DNA from: a virus
Virus record (IMG/VR): IMGVR_UViG_3300048597_000226
Coordinates: 1 to 22,243 of that record
Strand: one strand, 5' to 3'
Length of the DNA stretch: 22,243 nt
Shown piece by piece: positions 1 through 7,024 of the stretch; the stretch's first letter is position 1, and every line of letters begins with the position of its first letter. The notes below the pieces were generated by a model that saw nothing but the letters and a program-made list of their open reading frames with translations, searched no databases and was not told the DNA's origin. Made by a program: the position numbers and the translations under genes.

Positions 1-275
1 CGCTGCTCCTCGTCGACCTGGACGGTCCGGTTCTCGCCCGGGTTGCCGTTGCCGAGACTGGAGAGGTTGACCTTCTGGCTGCGGTTGTCGGCTTCGAGCT
101 TCGCGACCCGCTCTTCGGAAGCGATCTGCTCGGCAGCCGCGGAGTAGTCCGCATCCGCCTGCTTCCACTGGGCACGCTCCTCGTCGGTGAACGAGCGGCC
201 TTCGGTCTTGATCAGGGTGTTGAGCCGTCGCAGCTCGGCTGCCGCGGCCTCACGCTTTTTCTTGAGTTCTTCCAT
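1..275 (-). CDS. HK97-family major capsid protein, N-terminal fragment (cut by window edge)
   Basis: Only the first 91 codons are present; the gene runs off the left edge. The ATG at 275 has an upstream GAGGAGA (286-291 region) as ribosome-binding site. The visible part is highly charged, Lys/Glu/Ala-rich and predicted to be helical (MEELKKKREAAAAELRRLNT, then a second Glu/Ala-rich helix), as expected for the scaffolding delta-domain at the start of HK97-type capsid proteins. That domain is removed by the prohead protease encoded immediately upstream. The identification rests on this N-terminal coiled-coil character and on gene order (terminase, portal, protease, capsid), which is canonical; the capsid fold itself lies outside the window. 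It could instead be a separate scaffold protein, but the order makes that less likely. Confidence 0.75.
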   Translation of the reverse strand, partial: MEELKKKREAAAAELRRLNTLIKTEGRSFTDEERAQWKQADADYSAAAEQIASEERVAKLEADNRSQKVNLSSLGNGNPGENRTVQVDEEQ

Positions 276-453
276 CGCCGGTGTCTCCTCGGCCGGCTTC
301 CGCAGACAATGCGGTCCCGCCGGCGAATATGAATCCGCCCTGCAAGGCCGCCAGTTGGATAGCGGGGAAACTTGCTACTTGATGCCCCGCATGGTGACCG
401 GCTGGGCGGTCGCGGGACGGGTTAAGTTCGAACACGACTCTACCAGACAGCCA

Positions 454-473
454 CGCCGATCTCCAAATCGGCG
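454..473. other. short hairpin in the protease-capsid gap
   Basis: A perfect 7-bp inverted repeat (CGCCGAT, 6-nt loop, ATCGGCG) lies 14 nt after the protease stop, inside the 211-nt gap between protease and capsid. No T-tract follows on either strand, so it is not a standard intrinsic terminator. It could stabilise or process the capsid mRNA. The rest of the gap (276-486) shows no convincing gene. Confidence 0.3.
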
Positions 474-486
474 CGGCCGCGTGCGG

Positions 487-1161
487 TCATATCGACGAAA
501 TCTCGGCCAGGCGGGCCGTCGATTCGGCGATGTCGAGGTCGGCCGCGATCGCTGCCGCAGCCGCCCGACGCTCGGCCTGCGACTGCTCGAGCCACGCCAG
601 CGCCTCGGCGTGGTCGCCGTCCGACCGGACGCCGGTCGTCGAGGACGAGTACGCCGGGAACGTCACGGGCCCGACGTCGAACAGTTCGGCCGCGACGATC
701 TCGCGGATGATGGTCTCGTTACCGGACTCGTCCTTCACGTCCCGCCGCACCTGCTCGAGCACAGCGAACGAGAAGCTCGAACCGGTCACGTCGCCGCGCT
801 GGATCGCCGCGAGCACCTTCGCCGCGTCGGCCGTGTCGGGCGGATCGATCTCGTAACGCAGGCCGACGGCGTCGACGCTGAGCCGGAGCGTGCCGGCCTT
901 CGTGCGGCCGAGGATCTCGGACGGGTCGTGATTGAACAGAGCGCGGACGTCATCTTCGCGGATCGCCCGGTCGAACGCACCAGGCATGATCCGCTCGGTG
1001 AAACCGTAGTAACCGCCCGGGATGACGAACTCGGTGCCCGGGTCCGCCGCGTTGTAGAAGACTGCCGCGTAGCCGACGATCTTGGCCGCGTCGCCCTCGG
1101 CCCGCTTCTCGATTCTGGCCGTCGCCATCGCGAGCTGCCGGCGTTCGATGTTACCTGCCAT
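487..1161 (-). CDS. HK97-type prohead (capsid maturation) protease
   Basis: 224 aa, a usual length for the U35 prohead protease family. It cleaves the delta-domain from the capsid protein during head maturation. The core runs from about residue 25 to 160, starting KIVGYAAVF with PGAF near 60. The candidate catalytic His78 is in ALFNHDP and the candidate Ser is in GSSFSF (128-129), matching the His/Ser pair of the family. The C-terminal third is Ala/Arg/Glu-rich. The start was chosen at ATG 1161 because GGAGGGG lies 4 nt upstream; this ATG overlaps the portal stop by 11 nt (ATGGCAGGTAA), implying coupled translation. An in-frame ATG further upstream (1185) lies deeper in portal and has no comparable ribosome-binding site. 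Confidence 0.92.
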   Translation of the reverse strand: MAGNIERRQLAMATARIEKRAEGDAAKIVGYAAVFYNAADPGTEFVIPGGYYGFTERIMPGAFDRAIREDDVRALFNHDPSEILGRTKAGTLRLSVDAVGLRYEIDPPDTADAAKVLAAIQRGDVTGSSFSFAVLEQVRRDVKDESGNETIIREIVAAELFDVGPVTFPAYSSSTTGVRSDGDHAEALAWLEQSQAERRAAAAAIAADLDIAESTARLAEISSI

Positions 1162-2854
1162 CAGACCCCTCCAGTTTGACTCCATGATCAGTCGCCCACT
1201 GCCGGACCGCCGCGGCCAGGCCTGCCGCCTTCGCGCGGCCGGCGACGTCGAGCAGCTCGGTGCGGGCCGTTGCAATCAGAGCCCGGCACTGGTCCTCGGC
1301 CGAGCCGAGCAGCCCCATCGCCTCGGCCACGCCGCACGCCGGGGCCAGAATGTCGCGGACCGCCGGTGCATGATCGGATTCGACCGAGTCGAGCCAGCCG
1401 ACGAACGTCGACGGCGACCGGGCCGCCTTCGCCGCGGCCACCGCGAGCCGCTTCCACACCCGCCGCTCGGCGTCGTTCTGGGCCCGGCAGACCGCCTCGA
1501 TCACTTGTGCTCTGTTCGTGTCGGTCTGATCGGCCGCGTCGATGCCGTCGGAGTTCGGATCGTTGCCGCCCGCACCGCCGGGGCCGTCGATCATCGGGTC
1601 GTTGAACGTCCCGCCCTGGCCGAAGTTCGCCGGCGTCAGCAGCTCGCCCGCGTCGCCGCCGAGCGTGTTCATGTTGAGCATCGACCGGGCCTCGTCCGGC
1701 GTGATGACCGGCCGGCCGCCCGTCAGGATCCGGATCCCCATGGTCGTCGACTTGAAGTCGGCCCGCTGCAGCTTCTCAAGGTTGAATTCGATGAGGTGAC
1801 TTTCGGCGTCCTTCTCTTCCTCGGACAGCAGCTTGTCCTGAGACTCGTACTCGAAGCTCGACAGCCAGAAGTCGAGGCAGTCCTGCAGGTACGACAGGTT
1901 CTCCTGTTCGAGCGAGTTGTAAGCCGACCGCTCGCCGTTGCCGAGCTTGTGAGGCGGGATGCCGAGCCAGTTGCTCATGTCCTTGACCGACATGTCGCGG
2001 GTCTGCTGCACCTGGCCGGTGTTGGCGTCGATCGTCAGCGGCTTGGCGGTCAGACCCTGCGTCAGGATCATCGTCCGGTACATGTTGTTGATGCCGGCGT
2101 ACATCCGCTCGAAGCCGTCGCGCAGCTTGATCAACTGATCTTCGCGGATCGTGCCGGGGGCCTCGAGTACGATCGACGGCCGCACGCCGTTCTTCAGGAA
2201 CACTTCGCAGAACTTCCTCGCGCCGATGCCGAGGCCGATCTCGTCGCGGGCCAGGTCGACCACGTTGTAGCCGATCAGCCCGTCGTAGCTGAGCCCCTTG
2301 ATGTGCAGGATGTCTTTCGGCTCAACCTTCGTCACGGGCCCGCCGCCGGACTCGATCACGTACCAGATCGTCCCGTCGTCTTCGCGGACCGGGTAAGTGC
2401 CCTCCGGGTCGAGCGGCCACAGCCGCAGCGGTTCGCCCGTCATCTTGTCCCGTTCGATCAGCGCGTAGCCGTTGCCGCGTGCGACCGCGTGCCCGATGAG
2501 TTGCATCCGGAACACATTGGCGGTCTGGTAGGGGTTCGGCTTCCAGCGGACGAGGCGGTAGGCCGGGTGCCGCACGTCGCGGTCCTTGCCGCCGTCCCGA
2601 CGCTTGTAGACGTGCAGGGGGAGCTTGCCGACGTCTCTGGCGATCAGGTTGACACCACGCCACCAGGGGCTGTACTGCAGCGCCGACTCCGGCTCGACCT
2701 TGACGCCCGACATGGACTCGCGGCCGCCGAGGAGGTCCCAGGCCTGCGGCGAGTTGATGTCGAACGAGGTCGACTCGATCGACCGGCGTGCCGTCAGAAG
2801 CAGGTCTGTGCCGACACCGCCGACGACCGATTCGAATGCGGGCAGGTTGCTCAC
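1151..2854 (-). CDS. phage portal protein, HK97 family
   Basis: 567 aa. It would form the dodecameric ring at the head vertex through which DNA enters and leaves. Recognisable family features: the N-terminal SALQYSPWWRGVNLIARDVG segment (portal proteins start with a similar 'permanent residents' helix), then KLPLHVYKR, HPAYRLVRWKPNPYQT, GNGYALIERD, and NWLGIPPHKLG near the middle. The common portal core ends at about residue 420; the last ~130 residues are a Gly/Asp/Asn linker followed by an Ala-rich helical extension not usual for the family. Translation starts at a GTG (2854) that overlaps the large-terminase stop (GTGA), with only a weak Shine-Dalgarno, so re-initiation from the upstream gene is likely. 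Confidence 0.93.
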   Translation of the reverse strand: MSNLPAFESVVGGVGTDLLLTARRSIESTSFDINSPQAWDLLGGRESMSGVKVEPESALQYSPWWRGVNLIARDVGKLPLHVYKRRDGGKDRDVRHPAYRLVRWKPNPYQTANVFRMQLIGHAVARGNGYALIERDKMTGEPLRLWPLDPEGTYPVREDDGTIWYVIESGGGPVTKVEPKDILHIKGLSYDGLIGYNVVDLARDEIGLGIGARKFCEVFLKNGVRPSIVLEAPGTIREDQLIKLRDGFERMYAGINNMYRTMILTQGLTAKPLTIDANTGQVQQTRDMSVKDMSNWLGIPPHKLGNGERSAYNSLEQENLSYLQDCLDFWLSSFEYESQDKLLSEEEKDAESHLIEFNLEKLQRADFKSTTMGIRILTGGRPVITPDEARSMLNMNTLGGDAGELLTPANFGQGGTFNDPMIDGPGGAGGNDPNSDGIDAADQTDTNRAQVIEAVCRAQNDAERRVWKRLAVAAAKAARSPSTFVGWLDSVESDHAPAVRDILAPACGVAEAMGLLGSAEDQCRALIATARTELLDVAGRAKAAGLAAAVRQWATDHGVKLEGSDGR

Positions 2855-4548
2855 AGGAAGTGAATCTCCGGGTCGCCCAGTTGCTGTGTGTCCATCGCCA
2901 CGCCGAGCGGCATCAACGCCGCGATCACGCCGTCGATCCGGCCCGTGCTCTTCTTCTTGCTGGGCTTGCGGCAGCCGGCCGCGTCCTGCTCAATCGCGAC
3001 GTTCATGACGCACGATCGTAACACAGGGCACCCGTTATGCAGAAATTGACGCCCCACCACATTGCGTTCGAACTCGATAACCGGGTCCTTCATGCTGAAA
3101 AAACCCTGCCCGAACCCGACGCACGCGTAACCCTTCCCCTGCAGATTCGCCGAGAGCTTCATCGCGAACCGCCGGTCGAACACGATCGTGCTGACGGGAG
3201 TCTCGGCGTTCTGCTGCTCGATCCATTCCTCGACGTAATCCGGGTCGATCACCGGGCCCGGGATCAGGGTCAGGTAGCCGTCTTCTGCCCACTGCCGGTA
3301 CGGCTGCCCGTCCTCGTCCGACTTCTGATCGATCCCCTCCTCCGGCAGCCAGAAGTGCGGCACGAGGATCCACAGGTCGCCGTTCGCGGCCGGCGGGTAC
3401 AGCTTGACTCCCGCCGTCAGGTCTCGGCTGCTCGACATGTCGATTCCGATCAGGCACCGCCGACCGGCGAGCATCTCCGGCGTGATGATGCCGCCACACG
3501 CGTCCCACCGCTCGACCGGCAGCCAGGTCGAGACCGCCTCGGTGAGCTGGTTGAGCTTGAGCCGGCGGAACGCGCCCTGCCGGCCTGGCACCGCGATCGC
3601 CTCGTCGCGTTCGGCGACCAGGTCTTCGAGCCGCACCGTCACGCCGAGGTTCGGGTTCGCCTTGGCGTAGACCTTCTCGTCCTTCCAGTCGTCGCCGTCG
3701 TCGAGCGTGTAGATCAGGGCGAACAGCCGGTCGTCCTGCCGCTTCCCCTGCAGCATGGCGACCGCCGACTTCCGCAGGTCGAACCACAGCGTCTGCTTGT
3801 CGTAACCGGCCGTCGTCGTCCGCACGATCAGCGGCTGATCGCGGGCGCCGGTCGCAGTCTGGATCACGTCCCACAGCAGCTCGTCACGCCACGCGTGCAG
3901 CTCGTCCGCGATCGCACCGTGCACGTTGAGACCGTCGAGCGATCCCGACTCGCGACCGAGCGGTTGCAGCGTGCCGTTCGCGGCGGGGAAGGCGATCGCG
4001 GACTTGAACAGTTCGAGCCGCTGGCTGAGCGCGTCCGACGCCTTGACCATCCGCTTCGCGTCTTCGTGCGTGATGCGGGCCTGGTCGAGCTTCGTCGCGA
4101 CGCAGTACACCTCGGCGCCCGCTTCGCCGTCGAGCACGAGCAGGGCCAGCGCGAGCACCGCGGCGAGAAACGTCTTGCCGTTCTTGCGAGCGACTTCGAG
4201 GTGGATGTGGCGGAAGCGACGCGTGCCGTCCTTGCGACGCCAGCCCCACACGCTGCCGAGAAGGAAGTACTCCCACGGTTCGAGGTCGATCGGCTTGCCG
4301 GCCCATCGACCCTTCGAGTGAGTGAGCAGCGAACAGAACTTGTAGATCAGTCCCGCGAGATCCGGGCGCCACACGTAACCGCGGCGGCCGGCCGACTTGA
4401 GATCGCTGAGGTGCCGGCGACAGGCGCGACGGGCCAGGTCGCCGACGACGATGCGACCAGCGACGACGTCGCGGGCGTACTTCGTCGCGGGGTCGTCAGG
4501 CTCGCTTCGACGAGTTGATGAGGGTTTGGAGCGGGTCTTCGTTGGCAT
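2851..4548 (-). CDS. terminase large subunit (packaging ATPase/nuclease)
   Basis: 565 aa, full length for the HK97-type Terminase_1 family. It translocates phage DNA into the prohead and cuts the concatemer. The N-terminal ATPase carries a Walker A-like ARKNGKT (120-126) and Walker B IADELH (213-218) with the catalytic Glu in DE. The C-terminal RNase H-like nuclease carries GIDMSSSRDLTA (Asp370), then FDRRFAMK, and DGVIA near 535 as the other acidic positions. The typical opening DPATKYARDVVAGRIVVGDLARRACRRHL is present in full. The ATG at 4548 overlaps the small-terminase 3' end by 53 nt. The gene is followed directly by portal (GTGA overlap). Confidence 0.96.
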   Translation of the reverse strand: MPTKTRSKPSSTRRSEPDDPATKYARDVVAGRIVVGDLARRACRRHLSDLKSAGRRGYVWRPDLAGLIYKFCSLLTHSKGRWAGKPIDLEPWEYFLLGSVWGWRRKDGTRRFRHIHLEVARKNGKTFLAAVLALALLVLDGEAGAEVYCVATKLDQARITHEDAKRMVKASDALSQRLELFKSAIAFPAANGTLQPLGRESGSLDGLNVHGAIADELHAWRDELLWDVIQTATGARDQPLIVRTTTAGYDKQTLWFDLRKSAVAMLQGKRQDDRLFALIYTLDDGDDWKDEKVYAKANPNLGVTVRLEDLVAERDEAIAVPGRQGAFRRLKLNQLTEAVSTWLPVERWDACGGIITPEMLAGRRCLIGIDMSSSRDLTAGVKLYPPAANGDLWILVPHFWLPEEGIDQKSDEDGQPYRQWAEDGYLTLIPGPVIDPDYVEEWIEQQNAETPVSTIVFDRRFAMKLSANLQGKGYACVGFGQGFFSMKDPVIEFERNVVGRQFLHNGCPVLRSCVMNVAIEQDAAGCRKPSKKKSTGRIDGVIAALMPLGVAMDTQQLGDPEIHFL

Positions 4549-5005
4549 CGTCCGCCGGCGGTGCTTTGAGATTGGAGCGACTCGCAGGTGTCAGGCCGAA
4601 CTCGCCGAGGAATTGCTTGACCAGGCGGAACGCCTCGCGCTGCAGTTTGACGGCCGGGTGCACGGTCATCCGTGTGCCGACCTTGATCCCGGAGTCGCGA
4701 GCGAACACCTCGACCGTGATGATCCGCCCTTCCCGGTTGAGAAGGCGACTGGCTTCGTACAGCTCGGCATGAGCCATGCAGTACGCAGTCAACGCCGACC
4801 GGTCGACCAACGTCAGAACGCCGAGCCGATCCAACTCCGGCGTGATCCGCTTCCACTCGGCCCGGGCCTCGGCACTCAACCAGCTCGGCTGCGACGGGAT
4901 GCCGCGAGTCGGCTGCGGTTCGTGCGTGTTGATCGGTCGCCGACCGGGATTCCCGGCCAGGATCTTGAGCTTCGTCGGCTTCGCGGCCGGCCCGCGTGCT
5001 CCCAT
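4496..5005 (-). CDS. terminase small subunit, P27 family
   Basis: 169 aa. It would recognise the packaging site and recruit the large subunit. The N-terminus MGARGPAAKPTKLKILAGNP is the hallmark of the P27-type small terminase: a basic leader followed by LK.L.GNPG. The central helical part (WLSAEARAEWKRITPELDRLG, then LVDRSALTAYC and a substitution of hydrophobics typical of the family) ends near residue 140, followed by a polar tail. GGGGGAG lies 10 nt before the ATG. It lies downstream of an HNH endonuclease gene and overlaps the large subunit, the standard order for HNH-dependent packaging systems. Confidence 0.92.
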   Translation of the reverse strand: MGARGPAAKPTKLKILAGNPGRRPINTHEPQPTRGIPSQPSWLSAEARAEWKRITPELDRLGVLTLVDRSALTAYCMAHAELYEASRLLNREGRIITVEVFARDSGIKVGTRMTVHPAVKLQREAFRLVKQFLGEFGLTPASRSNLKAPPADDANEDPLQTLINSSKRA

Positions 5006-5100
5006 GACGTTAGATCTCCCCCAAATCGCTCAGAAACGTGCGCAAAAATGGGCTCTGGGGCAAGGAACGGTCCCTGGCGATACTGCCAAAAAGGCAGCCC
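5006..5100. other. non-coding gap between HNH and small terminase; possible packaging-site region
   Basis: This 95-nt gap is one of the few non-coding stretches. It holds a small hairpin (CTGCC, AAAAA loop, GGCAG; 5083-5097), a partly symmetric GGAACGGTCC (5065-5074 region) and an A-rich patch CAAAAATG. In HNH-dependent phages the cos or packaging-recognition site usually lies at or near the terminase genes, so this gap is a candidate. No cleavage site can be proven from sequence alone. Confidence 0.25.
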
Positions 5101-5469
5101 CTACCCCATGCCATTATGGCAGTCCCCAGAGGCCCCCAGATTGCCTTTGCGGCACGTTCCGCGGACTCGCTTGCGACCGAAGCCGCCGTCGTACTTGGCT
5201 GTCTTGCGGTTGTGGTGGCGTGGGCAATGCCAGTCGAGGTTGCCCGGGTCGTCAGTCCCACCCTCGCTCTTCGGCTTGCGGTGGTCGAGATGGAAGTCGT
5301 GACGCCAAGGCTCGCCGCACACCTTGCAGGGTGTGTGGGGTACTGTCTCACGCAACCGCCGCCAATCAACACCGTACCCGCGCTGCGACGCGCTCGGCCG
5401 AGGGTCGCGTGCCCTCGGCCGAGCGGTCACCAGTCGCGGTGGTCGGTGAGTCGGAATGATCGGCTTCAT
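5101..5469 (-). CDS. HNH endonuclease (packaging-associated)
   Basis: 122 aa. It belongs to the small HNH nuclease group found next to terminases; in HK97-like phages such proteins act with the terminase in site-specific DNA cleavage. Visible features: GYGVDWRRLRE (31-41), a first Cys pair C48-x2-C51, the HNH core HLDH (60-63) with PKSEGGTDDPGNL (Asn77), and C82-x3-HHN (85-87) followed by RKTA. The ATG at 5469 is preceded by no clear Shine-Dalgarno. An upstream GTG at 5523 is in frame and would overlap the preceding gene body by 14 nt, giving 140 aa, so the start is uncertain. The ATG itself forms an ATGA overlap with the stop of an alternative reading frame of the preceding locus (see findings). 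Confidence 0.9.
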   Translation of the reverse strand: MKPIIPTHRPPRLVTARPRARDPRPSASQRGYGVDWRRLRETVPHTPCKVCGEPWRHDFHLDHRKPKSEGGTDDPGNLDWHCPRHHNRKTAKYDGGFGRKRVRGTCRKGNLGASGDCHNGMG

Positions 5470-5509
5470 GGTCTGAGAGTGTAACAGACACAGGGCATCG
5501 ACGCCAAAG

Positions 5510-5946
5510 TCACGAGGCCGCACGTCGACCCGCTTCGGTGAGCGAGTAGCCCTTCATCGTCTGCTCGAACCACTCGTGATCGAGCGTCAGGTGCATGCCC
5601 GTACCGCTGATGCCGAGGCGGTTGCAGATCACTTCCCTCGTCAGTGGCCCGCTGACGAGGAGCAGCTTGGCCACGGCGAGCCGTCGCCCGGATGCTGGTG
5701 CCGAGTCGTCCGCCGCCTTCTTCGGTCGCCCGACCTTGGCCCGCTGCGGCTTGCCGTGGATCCGCAGGCTGATGATCTTGCGGACCTGGTCGAGCACGCT
5801 GACCTGCTTCTCGAGTTCCTCGATCTGGACGTTGAGTTCGTCGATCGCCGCCTGGTCGGCAGTGCTGAGCAGCTTGATCAACTGCTCGCTGGTTGACGGT
5901 TCGGTTCGGTTCGGTTCGGTTCGGTTCGGTTCGGTTTCGCATTCAT
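5510..5946 (-). CDS. putative phase-variable DNA-binding protein (coiled coil, AT-hook, winged helix); out of frame as sequenced
   Basis: The body reads from just before the repeat tract to a TGA at 5510 and has about 125 residues. It contains a coiled coil (IDELNVQIEELEKQVSVLDQ), then HGKPQRAKVGRPKKA, whose GRPKK resembles an AT-hook, and a C-terminal winged-helix-like segment (LLLVSGPLTREVICNRLG, then WFEQ and GYSLTEAGRRAA). Two ATGs lie just downstream of an excellent AAGGAGG: 5946, overlapping the sigma stop as ATGA, and 5942. Between them and the body lie eight AACCG units (5897-5936). With eight units, ATG 5946 yields only 22 residues and ATG 5942 enters a 158-residue unrelated frame. 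Seven units would join 5946 to the body, and nine would join 5942. A TTG at 5881 could start a 123-aa form independently. A sequencing or assembly indel is the main alternative. The function is probably regulatory DNA binding (inference). Confidence 0.7.
5897..5936 (-). repeat. pentanucleotide tandem repeat, 8 x AACCG
   Basis: Eight perfect CGGTT units on the plus strand (AACCG on the coding strand), 40 nt, immediately after the two candidate start codons. The unit length is not a multiple of three, so gain or loss of a unit shifts the reading frame. The tract has no stop codon in any frame and every frame encodes the same cyclic pentapeptide E-P-N-R-T, which lets ribosomes cross it in all three frames. 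Confidence 0.97.
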
Positions 5947-6578
5947 ACTGCCTCCTTGAGCTGGAATCGACGTTGGAGCTTTTCAGTTGCCGCCCGCTGA
6001 ATCTGGCGGACGCGTTCTTTGCTGATGCCGAGTTCGGCACCGATCTCACGCAGGGTGTAGCCCTCCGACCGCGAGCGGATGACGAAGAACTCCTTGCGAG
6101 TACAGAGCTGGCGTGCGATCTCGACCCGGTCGCGGTCCTCGGCCGCGTCGAGGTCGACGTCCTGCTGCCCCACCATGTCTTCGAGGGCGCTGGGCATCTT
6201 GTCGCCTTCGTGGTCGCCGTTGAGGAAGCAACGCGAGAGCTTGCGGTGCGTGTTATCGGTCTTGTTGGCCGAGGCCTGGCTGACCATGAGGAAGCCGGCG
6301 CCGGGCCGGACGCCACGCTGAAGCCTCATGCGGACACGGAACCAGGCGAACGTCCAGAACTGGTTGCCGAGCGACTCGTCGAAGTCGTGAACCGCCTCGA
6401 CGAGCCCACGCCAGCCCTCCTGGACGGCGTCTTCGAAGTCGTCGTACGCGAGGACGAGGTTCTTCACCTTGGGATCGCCGCGAAGCATCCGCATGAGCTT
6501 CTTCTGGGCGTCGAGGACGAGCTGCTCCTGCCGGGCGGTCAGGGGCGGCAGGGTTGAGTAGTCGCGTTCGCGGACCAT
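5943..6578 (-). CDS. sigma-70-family RNA polymerase sigma factor
   Basis: 211 aa. It probably redirects host RNA polymerase to phage late promoters (inference from position before the packaging genes). Region 2 spans about residues 44-90 (AYDDFEDAVQEGWRGLVEAV, then FWTFAWFRVRMRLQR). Region 4 has the classic helix-turn-helix YTLREIGAELGISKERVRQI (about 174-193). The linker between them is short, and there is no region 1.1. The start at ATG 6578 follows GGAGG by 10 nt and overlaps the upstream stop as TAATG; an in-frame start 27 nt further upstream lies inside the neighbouring gene. Its own end AAGGAGGCAGTATGA provides the ribosome-binding site and first start codon of the repeat-containing gene, so the two are translationally coupled. 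Confidence 0.93.
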   Translation of the reverse strand: MVRERDYSTLPPLTARQEQLVLDAQKKLMRMLRGDPKVKNLVLAYDDFEDAVQEGWRGLVEAVHDFDESLGNQFWTFAWFRVRMRLQRGVRPGAGFLMVSQASANKTDNTHRKLSRCFLNGDHEGDKMPSALEDMVGQQDVDLDAAEDRDRVEIARQLCTRKEFFVIRSRSEGYTLREIGAELGISKERVRQIQRAATEKLQRRFQLKEAV

Positions 6579-7015
6579 TAAACTTCTACCTCCTGGAACG
6601 ACCAATCGCCCTTCGTGCGACGGACGACGATGAACTGGAACGGGAAGGCACGTGCGGCGAGCTTGAGCTTGAGCCAGGCGTCGTCCCGCATGAACCCCTT
6701 CACCTCGTGGAACTGGAGCCCGGTCGGTGTCAAGACCGGGAAGTCGGGACGGTAGTGGGTGCGGCGGGCGAGCCGCAGAGTGAAGGCCTCGAACTCGAAC
6801 CAGAGCACTTCGCCGGCCCGGCGTCGGGCCTCGAGCAGCTCGGCGTAGGCCGTCTCGGTGCGGTTCATGACCCCGCGCTGGGGTCGGTGAGTGACGCGGG
6901 CGACGAAGTCCGGCCGGTTCTGCTCGAGCAGCCTGGGAAGCCGGACGGTCAGGGGCGTGCCGGTGGCCATCGAGACCACCCTGTCAGCCAGTTTCGGGTC
7001 GAGCTTCATGCCCAT
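6578..7015 (-). CDS. PD-(D/E)XK-type nuclease, DUF1064-like
   Basis: 145 aa. The core is the DUF1064-type nuclease fold: TETAYAELLEARRRAGEV (catalytic-type Glu near 55), then HYRPDFPVL (Pro90-Asp91-Phe92), and QFHEVKGFMRDDAWLKLK, with Glu104-x-Lys106 as the E-x-K half of the motif and a following Asp/Arg helix. These are the residues expected for an active PD-(D/E)XK enzyme. In phages such proteins lie in replication modules and may process branched DNA; the substrate cannot be deduced here. The ATG at 7015 has AGGAG 6 nt upstream and follows the primase stop by 9 nt. The stop overlaps the sigma start. Confidence 0.8.
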   Translation of the reverse strand: MGMKLDPKLADRVVSMATGTPLTVRLPRLLEQNRPDFVARVTHRPQRGVMNRTETAYAELLEARRRAGEVLWFEFEAFTLRLARRTHYRPDFPVLTPTGLQFHEVKGFMRDDAWLKLKLAARAFPFQFIVVRRTKGDWSFQEVEV

Positions 7016-7024
7016 GGACGGCTC

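Noticed and set aside
454-473. Transcription terminator after the protease gene
   Set aside because: There is a good short stem but no T-tract on either strand, and capsid must be expressed from the same direction.
5897-5936. Repeat tract as a CRISPR array
   Set aside because: Units are 5 nt with no spacers; it is a simple sequence repeat.
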